Source: Paenibacillus oleatilyticus (GTDB taxonomy: Bacteria > Bacillota > Bacilli > Paenibacillales > NBRC-103111). Taken from it: a DNA stretch of 64,000 nucleotides. The position numbers were made by a program, and so were the translations under genes. Location: the NCBI RefSeq assembly GCF_018998565.1, contig NZ_JAHNZO010000034.1:1-64000 (forward strand). Direction: 5' to 3'. Positions 16,126-25,319 of the stretch are shown piece by piece; position 1 is the stretch's first letter, and the number at the start of each line of letters is the position of its first letter. The notes under the pieces are model-generated. The model was not told where the DNA came from. It ran no database searches and saw only the letters and a program-made list of their open reading frames with translations.

Positions 16126-17457
16126 ATGAGAACGCTTCGTATTCGTACGTTTACTTTGCTGTGCTTATTCTTCATCCAGCTCGTGCCGTGGATCTTCTTT
16201 GTTACGGCTCACTTCATGGAGACAAAAACGCTCAGCTTCGCAAAAAGCCAACCGCAAGACGAGGTTTTGCAAAGACATTTGACCGACATCACGCACCTGA
16301 TTGAAACGAACACGGACAAATGGAGAGATTCGAATTGGCAAAATCAATTGCATACCCGGTTGCAGCAAGCGAACATAGAGGTAGTTATCTTATCTGCGTC
16401 AGATCGGGAAATTTATCGGTCTAATCCGGAGCGCCGGGGCGACTTGTCATCAACCGAACGGTTCTCCGTCATAGAAAACGGTCAATTGCTCGGAAAGGTC
16501 GTCATTTCCCTGCCGAAGTCCAATACGGTTAAGATCATTGCGGTGCTTGCCGGAGTATTGCTAGCTTTCTTTATTATCGGTGTTGCCATGCGAAGATTCC
16601 TTCTTAAGCCCCTCGAAAGGATGAGCCTGGCAGCCAGACAAATCGCCGCAGGGGATTGGGATGTGAAGCTGCCTTGGTCCAGAATTACCGAAATCTCGGA
16701 AGTCCGCGATGGATTCGAAGTGATGGTGAAGGGGCTTCAGCAATCTTTTCGGAAACAAGCGGAACTGGAAGAAGAGCGTCGATTCGTAATCGGCGCTGTC
16801 GCGCATGATTTACGAACCCCGTTGTTCGCCTTGCGGGGTTATTTGGATGGTCTTGAGCAAGGAATTGCTCAATCTCCGGAGAAAATAACAAAATATTTGG
16901 CGGTGTGTAAGGAAAAATCGGCGCAATTGGACCGGCTGGTAGAGGACCTTTTCACATTTACGAAGATGGACTATTTGGAGATGAAGCTTCATCACAAGAA
17001 GATTGATTTTAAACACCTCATCCAGAAATCGATCGACAGTTTGAGTCCGCTAGCCCGGCAAAAGCACATCTCGATCTCGAACGATGCTGCAGACGACTGC
17101 TTCATTAGCGGTGACATGCACTTATTGGAACGTTCCATCAACAACCTTTTGGAGAATGCCGTCAGGCATACCCCCTCCTATGGTGAAATTGTTGTTCAAT
17201 GTTCTATAGATAATGACCAGGTAAAATTTACGATACGTGATACGGGGCCGGGCTTCTCGCCGGAAGAACTGCAGCGGGTTTTTGAACCTTTATATCGTGG
17301 TGAACAATCCAGGAATCGTTCAACCGGAGGCAGCGGGTTAGGGTTAACGATTTCACGGACAATTATGAGGCGTCACGGAGGGGAACTTGCCGCAGGTAAC
17401 CATTCGGAGGGTGGCGCTCTGCTGACCGGTTGGTTACCTGTAAACAGTCAAGACTAG
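16126..17457 (+). CDS. membrane sensor histidine kinase
   Basis: The 443-residue kinase has two membrane segments (about 8-28 and 130-152) enclosing an extracellular sensor of about 100 residues, then a HAMP domain (RRFLLKPLERMSLAARQIAA). A HisKA dimer domain follows with the phospho-acceptor His in GAVAHDLRTPLFALRGY, and a catalytic domain with N box LLENAVRHTP and G boxes DTGPGFS and GGSGLGLTIS. Its GGAGGA ribosome-binding site is inside the last codons of the response regulator, so the two are coupled. The signal is unknown. Confidence 0.93.
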   Translation: MRTLRIRTFTLLCLFFIQLVPWIFFVTAHFMETKTLSFAKSQPQDEVLQRHLTDITHLIETNTDKWRDSNWQNQLHTRLQQANIEVVILSASDREIYRSNPERRGDLSSTERFSVIENGQLLGKVVISLPKSNTVKIIAVLAGVLLAFFIIGVAMRRFLLKPLERMSLAARQIAAGDWDVKLPWSRITEISEVRDGFEVMVKGLQQSFRKQAELEEERRFVIGAVAHDLRTPLFALRGYLDGLEQGIAQSPEKITKYLAVCKEKSAQLDRLVEDLFTFTKMDYLEMKLHHKKIDFKHLIQKSIDSLSPLARQKHISISNDAADDCFISGDMHLLERSINNLLENAVRHTPSYGEIVVQCSIDNDQVKFTIRDTGPGFSPEELQRVFEPLYRGEQSRNRSTGGSGLGLTISRTIMRRHGGELAAGNHSEGGALLTGWLPVNSQD

Positions 17458-17514
17458 ACTCGCTTCTTTTTACTCGCGGAATATCGGACCTTTGGAAAAA
17501 ATATGGTATAGCCG

Positions 17515-17543
17515 TTGACAAACGGAAACATAACATATATTGT
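17515..17543 (+). promoter_or_regulatory. promoter of the methyltransferase gene
   Basis: TTGACA at 17515-17520 and TATTGT at 17538-17543 are 17 bases apart, giving a leader of about 95 bases before the start codon at 17647. The leader contains an AT-rich stretch and no clear riboswitch fold. Confidence 0.5.
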
Positions 17544-17646
17544 GGATATATAATATCTATAATTAGCAAGGGCGGTAAGGGATGTCGTCAACCCCAAGTC
17601 ACGGAAAGCAGATAATTTTAGAAAATAAATGAGAGGGGATATGAAC

Positions 17647-18537
17647 ATGTTGAACGATTTTTTTAACGAAACCGTCTGGGAAAAAGCTTGGAAGGAAGAT
17701 ACGCAGACCGCAGTCAACAAGATGAAAAAAGCCGGCATGGATGCAGTTCGCGTTTTTGACCATAAGGCAAAGTCATTCAACGAGGAGGCTTTTAGCGAAG
17801 AAGGCAGACAAAGAACTAAACGGATTATGAATTGGCTGGAAGGACAGGGTGTGACATTCAACGAAACATCCATTCTAGACATTGGTGCGGCTTCGGGCGG
17901 GTTTACAGTGCCGTTCGCGGAAAGAGGGGCCCGCGTTACTTCCGTAGAGCCATCTCTTCCTTTGGCAGAACTCCTGAAAGAAAATGCGACGGGATTAACA
18001 AACGGGAAGGTTGAGCTGGTGACGGAGCCGTTCGAAAACATTCATATTCAGGCAAAGGGATGGGAGAAAGCCTTTGATTTGGTATTTGTCTCCATGTGCC
18101 CGGTTATCGTCGATTGGGAGAGTGTGGAGAAGGTGCTCAGCTGCGCGCGTCGGTTCTGCTATATCAGTCTGGCTGCCGGATCCAGAGAGCACAGTCTGGT
18201 GAACGAGATTTGGACTTTGGTCACCGATCAGCCTCAGAAAACCGAGCATCTGGAGATGGCTTATTTGCAGCATTTATTGTATCTTAAAGGCTACTCCTAT
18301 GAGTCGCTGATCACCCGGGAGATGAAAACCAGGGAGGTATCCAGAGAAACGGCGCTCATGGAGGCTATGGACTGGCTTAAAATTTGGGGTCTGCCTGCGG
18401 ATGATCGAAACCGGCAAATCGTCACCGAGTATTTGGCACGGACTTATCCGTCGGACAAGGTGGAAATCCGGCAGGGGGGTCGATTTGGCAAAGTTCTGAT
18501 TCGATTGCAGGATCAGAACATGTACACCCGGGCTTAA
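17647..18537 (+). CDS. class I SAM-dependent methyltransferase
   Basis: This 296-residue protein has a Rossmann methyltransferase core: ILDIGAASGGFTVPFAERGA is motif I, VTSVEPSLPLAELL motif II, and FDLVFVSMCPVIVDW the post-II acidic strand. The C-terminal part is helical and may form a lid. The Cys in the SMCPVI segment is characteristic of a Firmicute subgroup whose substrate I do not know. Three in-frame ATGs exist (17629, 17641, 17647); the last is eight bases after GAGGGG and is preferred. It is monocistronic with a promoter at 17515 and a terminator at 18545. Confidence 0.8.
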   Translation: MLNDFFNETVWEKAWKEDTQTAVNKMKKAGMDAVRVFDHKAKSFNEEAFSEEGRQRTKRIMNWLEGQGVTFNETSILDIGAASGGFTVPFAERGARVTSVEPSLPLAELLKENATGLTNGKVELVTEPFENIHIQAKGWEKAFDLVFVSMCPVIVDWESVEKVLSCARRFCYISLAAGSREHSLVNEIWTLVTDQPQKTEHLEMAYLQHLLYLKGYSYESLITREMKTREVSRETALMEAMDWLKIWGLPADDRNRQIVTEYLARTYPSDKVEIRQGGRFGKVLIRLQDQNMYTRA

Positions 18538-18544
18538 TAAAAAG

Positions 18545-18586
18545 AGAGGTCAACCAGTAAAAACTGGCTGGCCTCATTCGTTATTT
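18545..18586 (+). terminator. Rho-independent terminator
   Basis: GAGGTCAACCAGT and ACTGGCTGGCCTC form a long stem with AAAA loop (18545-18575), followed by a broken T tract ATTCGTTATTTT. It ends the methyltransferase unit. Confidence 0.75.
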
Positions 18587-18706
18587 TGACCTATTTTAAT
18601 GATATTGTTGTATAGTTAAAGAAGCGGCGGTCCGAGGGATTTCCTGTATGTGGGGTCCTCGAAGATTTTCGCAAATCAAGACTGAATCAAGGAGAGTCGG
18701 CTCGCA

Positions 18707-20236
18707 ATGCGGCAATTGCAGTTGCAAAGGAATAGATGGCAAAACAGGAACCACGTTCTCCTCGGCCCGGCACTTCTTCTCACGCTTACCGTACTATCCG
18801 CTTGCGATCGTTCAGACGCGGAGTCAGCTAGCGGCGCAACCCCAAGATTGCGGGATAAGAGCCTGGCCGCAGAATATTCGGAGCCTGTAAAGCCTGACGA
18901 GAATGGGAATAGGGTAGTACAGGTTTTCGGCGTGGAGCTTAAAGATTTGGACGGGGGAGGCACGTTGAAGAAGCAGTATGCAGGACAAGTGCTCCAGGTT
19001 GGTACGAAGGTCGAGGAGCTGCGCAACGGGCTGGAAGCCGCCATCCCGTATTTCGAAGAGGCTTCCGGGGCCAAAGTGGTTCTGACGGCACTGCCCGATG
19101 AAACCTTTACTGCCGAAATGGAAAAGGATTTGTCCCGGCTGCATCGATTCGATGTCGTCCTGGTTCCTGGAGCTTTCGCGCACAGCTATGCTCAGAGCGG
19201 TTATTTAAAAGAGCTGTCCTCGTTCATCCAGGATAAAGCAGTTGTCAGCCCGAATTTGGATTTGGACGATTTCATCCCAAGTCTGCTGGATCATTACGGC
19301 TATTACAAAGGCAAATTGTATGCGCTTCCATATAAGCCGGATGCACAGATCTTATTTTACCGTAAAGATTTGTTCGAAGATATCCGCAACCGTGAGTTGT
19401 TTCAGAGCCAAACCGGGAAGCCGTTGAAGGTGCCGGACACGATCGACGAGCTTTATGAGACGGCCCGTTTCTTCACTCGGGCATATCATCCGCAATCGCC
19501 GGTTCTCTATGGCTTTAATATGATGGGGAAAGCCGATTGGTCGCGGTGGACGTTCACCAACCGGCTTGGGGCATACGGCGGCAAGGATGTCGATAAGGAT
19601 TTCAAGCCGGGATTCCATAATGAGGCAGGCGTTCAGGCAATGAAGACTTACGTCGAGCTGGGGAAATACGTCCCTCCCGAATATACCGAATACGGCTGGA
19701 TAGAAGCGAACCGCAGGTTCATTGAAGGGGATGTGGCCATGATGGAGCAGTGGCCGGGCTTAAGCAAAGCGGCTGAGGCGGCCGGTTCCCGGGTGCAGGG
19801 CAAGATTGGTTACGCTGTCGTTCCCGGTGCAGGAGGCGTTAAATCGCCGACCATGGGGGCATGGACGATGGCAGTTGCGAATAACCCGCTCCGCCCGGAG
19901 AGCTCCGAGCTGGCTTATAAATTTGCAGAATACGTAACCGGTAAAGATGTGGAGCTCTTGAAGATTCCCTCAGGAAACGATCCTACGCGCAGCTCGAATT
20001 ACCGCAGACCGCAGGTGGCTTCGGCCAACCCCATCTATCCGGTGTTGGCCGAATCGTTGTCAAGATCAAAGGTATCGGCCGACCCCGATGTCCCGTTCGT
20101 GATTTCCAAGCTGAATGCAGCGCAGGAGGCCGCCGTGCAATCGGTTATCCGGCATAAGGCCAGCCCGGAGCAAGCCGTTGAGCGAATGGCGGAGCAATTT
20201 GAAGAAGTGATCCGCGAAGCCGGGTTATATGAATAG
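18707..20236 (+). CDS. lipoprotein solute-binding protein of an ABC/sensor system
   Basis: The 509-residue protein has a basic N-terminus, hydrophobic core and LSAC lipobox (Cys about residue 33), so it is anchored outside the membrane. The mature part is a family-1 extracellular sugar-binding protein. Conserved pieces include FDVVLVPGAFAHSYAQSGYL, KLYALPYKPDAQILFYRKDL, FIEGDVAMMEQWPGL and SPTMGAWTMAVANNPL. The ATG follows AAGGAG. It heads a unit with YesM- and YesN-type signalling genes and is 20 bases from the kinase start. It may be a ligand-binding accessory to the kinase instead of a transporter component, since the transporter has its own binding protein at 23920. Confidence 0.85.
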   Translation: MRQLQLQRNRWQNRNHVLLGPALLLTLTVLSACDRSDAESASGATPRLRDKSLAAEYSEPVKPDENGNRVVQVFGVELKDLDGGGTLKKQYAGQVLQVGTKVEELRNGLEAAIPYFEEASGAKVVLTALPDETFTAEMEKDLSRLHRFDVVLVPGAFAHSYAQSGYLKELSSFIQDKAVVSPNLDLDDFIPSLLDHYGYYKGKLYALPYKPDAQILFYRKDLFEDIRNRELFQSQTGKPLKVPDTIDELYETARFFTRAYHPQSPVLYGFNMMGKADWSRWTFTNRLGAYGGKDVDKDFKPGFHNEAGVQAMKTYVELGKYVPPEYTEYGWIEANRRFIEGDVAMMEQWPGLSKAAEAAGSRVQGKIGYAVVPGAGGVKSPTMGAWTMAVANNPLRPESSELAYKFAEYVTGKDVELLKIPSGNDPTRSSNYRRPQVASANPIYPVLAESLSRSKVSADPDVPFVISKLNAAQEAAVQSVIRHKASPEQAVERMAEQFEEVIREAGLYE

Positions 20237-20255
20237 GCGAAGGAGGAGCTCCGAA

Positions 20256-22139
20256 ATGAAGCGGCTGCGACTCGTTTGGGAACGATTCATGTCCGCCCAA
20301 GAAGCATTTTACCGTAAATTTCAAATTAAGCATCGGCTGCTGAGCTCGTTCCTGCTCGTTTCTGTCGTTCCTCTTGCCATCGTAGCCTTATTCTCCTTTT
20401 GGTATTCCTATGCCGACGCCAAGGAGAAGGTCGGCTACTACTCGGTGCAGCTTACGAAACAAATGCAGTTGAACGCCGAACAGCTGCTGGCTGACTACGA
20501 TCAAATCGCCAATACGATGATGAAATCGGACGTCATTCAAAATGAGTTCAAAAACGTCGGCTCTGCAAGCGAGTTGGAGCGCTTTGCCGTAGACGATAAG
20601 CTGGATCGGCTTCTATCGTCCCATATGGTCAGCAAATATGACATCGATGGCATCACCGTCATGCACATCAATGGCCGGTATCGGATGTTCGTCGGAAACC
20701 GGATGGTGCCGGGCCAGTATCAATCGACGCAGTTATTTTCCAAGACGTTGAACGAGGCCGGGAAGCCGCTATGGCTACCTCCGCATGACAATGAAGTCGC
20801 CGGGGTGTTCCGGACCCCGGAGAAGGTCATTACGTATTCCACCCTGCTGAAGGACCGATGGAGCGGCAACGACCTGGGTGTCATTGCCATTGCGATCAAG
20901 CCGCAGTTGCTCGCGAGACTGTTTGAGGAACAAGAGTTCCTTGAGAACGGCGATGCTTTTATCTTCGATGACAGCGGCACCTATATTTATAACCGCAATG
21001 AGCAGCTGCTGGGCGGCAGAGCGGAGGATGACAAGCTTCGGGAAATGATTTTCCGCTCCCCATCGGGCGAGGCCGGATCGGAAGGAACCCGCCATTATTT
21101 TGATTATGAAAGCGGCGGCAGCAAGTTTCTTGTGTCGTATACCAAGCTGAATTCGAACCGCTGGGCGATTGTCAGTATGGTTCCTTATGCCGTGCTTATG
21201 AAGAAAATCAACCTGATTTTACAATTTACCATAGCGATTCTTATCGTCTTTTTATTATTCGCGGTGTATATCGCTCTGACCGTTTCTTCGAGCATTTCGA
21301 ACGCGATCCACGGGCTAATGGGGTCTTTCCGGCAGGTGGAAAAGGGAGATTTCCACATTCGCGTGGATGGCTCAGGCAACGATGAGGTCATGAAGCTCGG
21401 CGCGATGTTCAAGCGAATGGTCGATCGGCTGAATCATTTGATCCATGAGCTGTACCGTACGAAGCTGATGAATAAGGAAGTCCAGATACAGGCCTTGAAG
21501 GCACAGATCAACCCGCATTTCTTATACAATACACTCGAAACGATCAACAGTATCGCCAGAATGAAACAAATTCGGGAAATCAGCGAAATGACCCGCGCCC
21601 TCTCCTCGATGTTCCGCTATAGCATCAAGGGCGATCAAGACTTTGTCACGCTCCGGGCCGAGCTGGAGAACATTGAAAATTATATGAGTATTCTGAAGGT
21701 ACGGTTCGGCGCCAAGATCAGTTTGCACCTGAGCATACCCGACCGGTTGTACGAGGCCAAGCTGCTTAAGTTCATCCTGCAGCCGATTGTGGAGAACGCC
21801 GTTCGGCACGGTATTGAAATGAAGAAGGGAAGCGGGACGGTGCATATCCAAGCATGGGAAGCGGATGAACTGCTCTTTTTGCGGATCGAGGATGACGGCT
21901 TAGGGATAACGGAAGAAAAGCTTCGGGAGCTGAACAATCGGCTGAAGCAGGAGCTTGAAATATACGATTACAGCGGGAGAGGTATCGGTCTCTGGAATGT
22001 CGTGGACCGGCTCCGGCTGTATTACCGGGATCATCACCGCTTTGAAATAAATAGCAGGCTGGGAGAAGGAACGGCGGTCACGCTGGCCATTCCGCTGCAC
22101 CCTGAAGTCCCGCCGGCCTTATTTACACCGACCGTCTAG
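20256..22139 (+). CDS. YesM-type sensor histidine kinase
   Basis: The 627-residue kinase has two membrane segments (about 25-50 and 315-345) flanking a large extracellular Cache-type sensor. A HAMP domain follows (NAIHGLMGSFRQVEKGDFHI), then a His_kinase domain of the LytS/YesM family with H421 in KAQINPHFLYNTLETINS, and a HATPase_c domain (QPIVENAVRHGIE, IEDDGLGI, GRGIGLWNVVDRL). The frame is open from 20229, but the ATG at 20256 lies eight bases after AGGAGG. It is 11 bases from the AraC-type regulator gene, with which it forms a two-component pair for carbohydrate sensing. Confidence 0.92.
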   Translation: MKRLRLVWERFMSAQEAFYRKFQIKHRLLSSFLLVSVVPLAIVALFSFWYSYADAKEKVGYYSVQLTKQMQLNAEQLLADYDQIANTMMKSDVIQNEFKNVGSASELERFAVDDKLDRLLSSHMVSKYDIDGITVMHINGRYRMFVGNRMVPGQYQSTQLFSKTLNEAGKPLWLPPHDNEVAGVFRTPEKVITYSTLLKDRWSGNDLGVIAIAIKPQLLARLFEEQEFLENGDAFIFDDSGTYIYNRNEQLLGGRAEDDKLREMIFRSPSGEAGSEGTRHYFDYESGGSKFLVSYTKLNSNRWAIVSMVPYAVLMKKINLILQFTIAILIVFLLFAVYIALTVSSSISNAIHGLMGSFRQVEKGDFHIRVDGSGNDEVMKLGAMFKRMVDRLNHLIHELYRTKLMNKEVQIQALKAQINPHFLYNTLETINSIARMKQIREISEMTRALSSMFRYSIKGDQDFVTLRAELENIENYMSILKVRFGAKISLHLSIPDRLYEAKLLKFILQPIVENAVRHGIEMKKGSGTVHIQAWEADELLFLRIEDDGLGITEEKLRELNNRLKQELEIYDYSGRGIGLWNVVDRLRLYYRDHHRFEINSRLGEGTAVTLAIPLHPEVPPALFTPTV

Positions 22140-22150
22140 GAGGGGGAAGC

Positions 22151-23758
22151 ATGTACAAAGTGCTGCTCGTTGAGGATGAGCATTATATAAGAGCTGGCCT
22201 GCGCACCGCTTTGGACTGGGAAGCTTACGGTCTCACGATTGCCGGTGAGGCGGAAGACGGAGACGAAGGATTACAAGCTGCGCTCGCGCTCAAGCCTCAT
22301 ATCATTTTTACCGACGTGCGCATGCCTGGGATGGACGGGCTTCAAATGGCCGAGCGCATCTTGCATGAGTTGCCCGGGACCAAAATTGTTCTTGTCAGCG
22401 GTTATGACGATTACGCTTATACACGTCAAGCCCTGCTGCTTGGATTATGCGACTATTTGATTAAGCCCATTGATGAGGAGGAGATCGCTTCCATAGCGGC
22501 CAAGCTTGCCGCCCGGCTTCAGGAAGACGAAGAGCGTAAGCTTCTGGAAATCGAGCAGCGCTATACGTTGAACCGCAGCCGCAAGCTTCTGTTCACCGGG
22601 CTTCTTAACGAATTTGTCCTCGGGAACGGGGACATATTGCAAGCGCGGAAGTTCGAGGAATTGGCGCCCTGGTTTGGCTATGCGGAGTATCAAGCGGCCG
22701 TGCTGCGGGTGGAGAATTATACTCAGGCCAAAAGAGACCATTACGCCGGAGATGAGGAGTCCGTCTGGTTCACGATCGACAATATCGGCTCAGAAATGAT
22801 GGATAAGGATACGCTGCTGTTCCGTAAACTGGACATGCCGAGCGAGTTTATATTCATTCGCGGCTATGAACGTGAGGATGAAGGGTCGCATCCGGAACAG
22901 TTCAACCGTCAGTGCGAGGAGCTCGTGAAAGTCATCGGCGGCTTCCGCAAAATGGTCGTAAACATGGGTTTGGGCAGTGTAGTCACAGCTACAGCACAGA
23001 TCAGCCGGTCATTCCATGAAGCGGTCTTGGCGCTGCAGCAATTGGACTTGCGTAACGGCTTCAAGGTGGAGGCATACCGAACTGATGCGTTGCGCGCTGA
23101 GCCGGCTTGTGCGAAGCCGTTCGTCGAGCGGCTCAAACTGGATCTCGCACAGCTGCACCCGGCCCGCGTTGAAGATTCGATCCGCGGCTTGTTTCGCGCG
23201 CTTCACGACGAGCGAACTGTACCCCGCGGCGAGTTGTACCGGCTCCTTTCAAGCCTGCTTCGGATGACGGAGCAATCGCTGGCCGCGAATCGGCCGGAGG
23301 CCGGGCAGCGATTTTCGCAGTATGAGGATATGAGTACGCTGATCCGGCTGGAATCGCTGGATGAGATGGAATCGCGGCTGCTCGGAACGATGCTGTACCA
23401 TGTCGATATGGCTAAGAAGTTCAGCATTACAGGACCTAAGGAGGCCATACGGATGCTTAAGGAGTACGTTACCGCCAACGTTACCTCCGAAGAGCTGACC
23501 CTGGGTGATTTGGCCAAAAAGTATTATATGAGTCCTTATCAAATTTGCCGTCTGTTTAAATCGGAATACAAGGAAAATCTCCAGCAGTATATGATCCGGC
23601 TACGTATGGAGAAAGCCAAGGAATTACTGAAAACAAGTCAGCTTACCGTACAGGAGATTGCCGGCTTGTCGGGGTATTCCGATGTCAAGTATTTTTTTCG
23701 TATGTTCAAAAAACAAACGGGCTGTACGCCGGCGGAGTTTAGAACGAGCCACAGCTGA
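22151..23758 (+). CDS. YesN-type response regulator with AraC DNA-binding domain
   Basis: The 535-residue regulator has an N-terminal receiver (LLVEDEHYIRAGL, phospho-acceptor in FTDVRMPGMDGLQ, Lys in DYLIKPIDEEE). A long middle region follows, then a C-terminal AraC/XylS double helix-turn-helix (LGDLAKKYYMSPYQICRLFK and VQEIAGLSGYSDVKYFFRMF, ending in the TGCTPAEFR signature). AGGAGGGGG precedes the ATG. It probably activates the ABC importer, sialidase-like and GH2 genes immediately downstream, as YesN-type regulators commonly control adjacent sugar operons. A terminator at 23778 separates it from that operon. Confidence 0.92.
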   Translation: MYKVLLVEDEHYIRAGLRTALDWEAYGLTIAGEAEDGDEGLQAALALKPHIIFTDVRMPGMDGLQMAERILHELPGTKIVLVSGYDDYAYTRQALLLGLCDYLIKPIDEEEIASIAAKLAARLQEDEERKLLEIEQRYTLNRSRKLLFTGLLNEFVLGNGDILQARKFEELAPWFGYAEYQAAVLRVENYTQAKRDHYAGDEESVWFTIDNIGSEMMDKDTLLFRKLDMPSEFIFIRGYEREDEGSHPEQFNRQCEELVKVIGGFRKMVVNMGLGSVVTATAQISRSFHEAVLALQQLDLRNGFKVEAYRTDALRAEPACAKPFVERLKLDLAQLHPARVEDSIRGLFRALHDERTVPRGELYRLLSSLLRMTEQSLAANRPEAGQRFSQYEDMSTLIRLESLDEMESRLLGTMLYHVDMAKKFSITGPKEAIRMLKEYVTANVTSEELTLGDLAKKYYMSPYQICRLFKSEYKENLQQYMIRLRMEKAKELLKTSQLTVQEIAGLSGYSDVKYFFRMFKKQTGCTPAEFRTSHS

Positions 23759-23777
23759 ATTTTACGATAGGAATGAA

Positions 23778-23809
23778 AACCTCTCGATCCGATTCGAGCG
23801 GTTTTTTTT
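23778..23809 (+). terminator. Rho-independent terminator
   Basis: AACCTCTCGA (23778-23787) pairs with TCGAGCGGTT (23794-23803), followed by eight T residues. It ends the SBP-kinase-regulator unit. Confidence 0.85.
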
Positions 23810-23919
23810 GTGCAAGAAAGTCCACCCTGATATGCAAGGTTATCCCATTATGTGCTCCGATTGAAGGTGCTAGACTGAAGTCGAGATGGAAATACAGCAA
23901 CCTAGAGGGGGAACCGTAG

Positions 23920-25263
23920 ATGAAGAAGAAATGGGCTGCAGCGGCCGTAAGCACGATTTTGTCCTTATCCCTGGTAGCATGCAGCACGGCTGGAACAGGC
24001 GCAACCAAGGATGCAGCGGGAAAAACGGGGGCGGGAGCGGATCGTCCAGGCGCAGCCGGAGACAAAGCGGTCGAGATCACCTACTGGAATTTATTCGGCG
24101 GCGGAGACGGCGATTTTATGGATGCGATGGTCAAAAAGTTTAACGAAACGCATAAAGATTCCATTAGTGTCAAGTCGGTTCGCTTGGAGTGGGGAGAGTA
24201 TTACACGAAGCTGAGCGCGGCCATCTCCAGCGGAAGCGGGCCCGATGTGGCTGTATCCCATGCTTCCCGTCTGCCCGAGCTGGTCGGCAATCAAGAGGTA
24301 ACGCCGCTTGAGGACATCGCCAAGCAGGCCAATGTGAACTGGGGCAGCTTTAACGAAAATATTTTGTCCGGTACGGAATTTGCCGGCAAGCATTATGCGA
24401 TACCGCTGGATACACACGCGCAGGCATATTTCTACAATAAGAAGCTTCTTAAAGATTACGGGTTGCTGGGAGAGGACGGCAAGCCGAAGCTGGAGCCCGG
24501 CACGGAAGGTTTTATGAAGTTTCTTAGCGCCATTAAAGAGAAATCGGGCGGCAAAACGATTCCGCTCACCCTTCCAACAGCGCAAGGCAGCGATATTTAC
24601 TGGCTCTGGTGGACGTTGTATAAGCAAGCAGAGGGAGAGAGCCTGTTCTCAAGCGACGGCAGCAAGGCAGGCTTCAATAACGAGCAAGGCAAGAAAGCGC
24701 TCCATATGCTGGATCGCTTGATTCACAAGGACAAAGTGCTGCCTGGCAATTTGACTCCTGACAATTTCCAGAAGCTGTTCGAGCAAGGCAAGGCTGCTAC
24801 AGGCGTCATGGGCGTTTGGGCAACAGGAGCACTGGAAAAAACAAAGGGTTTGGATTTCGGCGTTATGCCGGTGCCGACGATTCTGGATAAGCCTGCGGTA
24901 TGGGGAGATTCCCACACGATCATCCTGCCTAAAGCCAAAAATCCGGATGCGAAAAAACAGAATGCAGCGGTTACCTTTGCCGATTGGTTGTCGACGAACG
25001 GCGCCATGTGGTCTCAGGCGGGGCATATTCCGGCGAAGAAGGACGTACTCCATACCGATGAGTTTAAGAAGCAGCAATATCGCTCCGACTACGCTTCTAC
25101 CACGGCGAACAATGTACGCTTTTTCACCAAATCACCGAAAATCGGACCGGTTGGCGATGAAATGACGAAAGTGTTCAATGAGTTTGCAAGCAGCGGCAAG
25201 CTGAATCCGGATGACGCGCTGACCAAAGCCGAAGCGGCGGCCAATAAAGTGTTATCGAAATAA
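23920..25263 (+). CDS. sugar ABC transporter substrate-binding lipoprotein
   Basis: The 447-residue precursor has a signal sequence ending in the lipobox LVAC (Cys about residue 21) and an Ala/Gly-rich linker. The mature protein is a family-1 (MalE-like) binding fold: EITYWNLFGGGDGDFMDAMV at its start, SSGSGPDVAVSHASRLPEL, AGKHYAIPLDTHAQAYFYNK and GKAATGVMGVWATGALEK. It delivers an oligosaccharide or sugar to the two permeases downstream. AGAGGGGG precedes the ATG. The ATP-binding subunit is missing from the operon, as is usual for importers that share a MsmX-type ATPase. Confidence 0.9.
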   Translation: MKKKWAAAAVSTILSLSLVACSTAGTGATKDAAGKTGAGADRPGAAGDKAVEITYWNLFGGGDGDFMDAMVKKFNETHKDSISVKSVRLEWGEYYTKLSAAISSGSGPDVAVSHASRLPELVGNQEVTPLEDIAKQANVNWGSFNENILSGTEFAGKHYAIPLDTHAQAYFYNKKLLKDYGLLGEDGKPKLEPGTEGFMKFLSAIKEKSGGKTIPLTLPTAQGSDIYWLWWTLYKQAEGESLFSSDGSKAGFNNEQGKKALHMLDRLIHKDKVLPGNLTPDNFQKLFEQGKAATGVMGVWATGALEKTKGLDFGVMPVPTILDKPAVWGDSHTIILPKAKNPDAKKQNAAVTFADWLSTNGAMWSQAGHIPAKKDVLHTDEFKKQQYRSDYASTTANNVRFFTKSPKIGPVGDEMTKVFNEFASSGKLNPDDALTKAEAAANKVLSK

Positions 25264-25272
25264 GCGGAAGAA

Positions 25273-25296
25273 GGAGGGCGGTGCCCTCCGTTTTTC
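25273..25296 (+). terminator. intra-operon attenuator hairpin
   Basis: GGAGGGC-GGT-GCCCTCC (25273-25289) is a perfect seven-base-pair stem followed by GTTTTTCTC. It lies between the binding-protein gene and the first permease. A partial terminator here would give the excess of binding protein over permease that such importers need. Confidence 0.75.
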
Positions 25297-25319
25297 TCAT
25301 CATGAAAGGGGTAGGCAAC

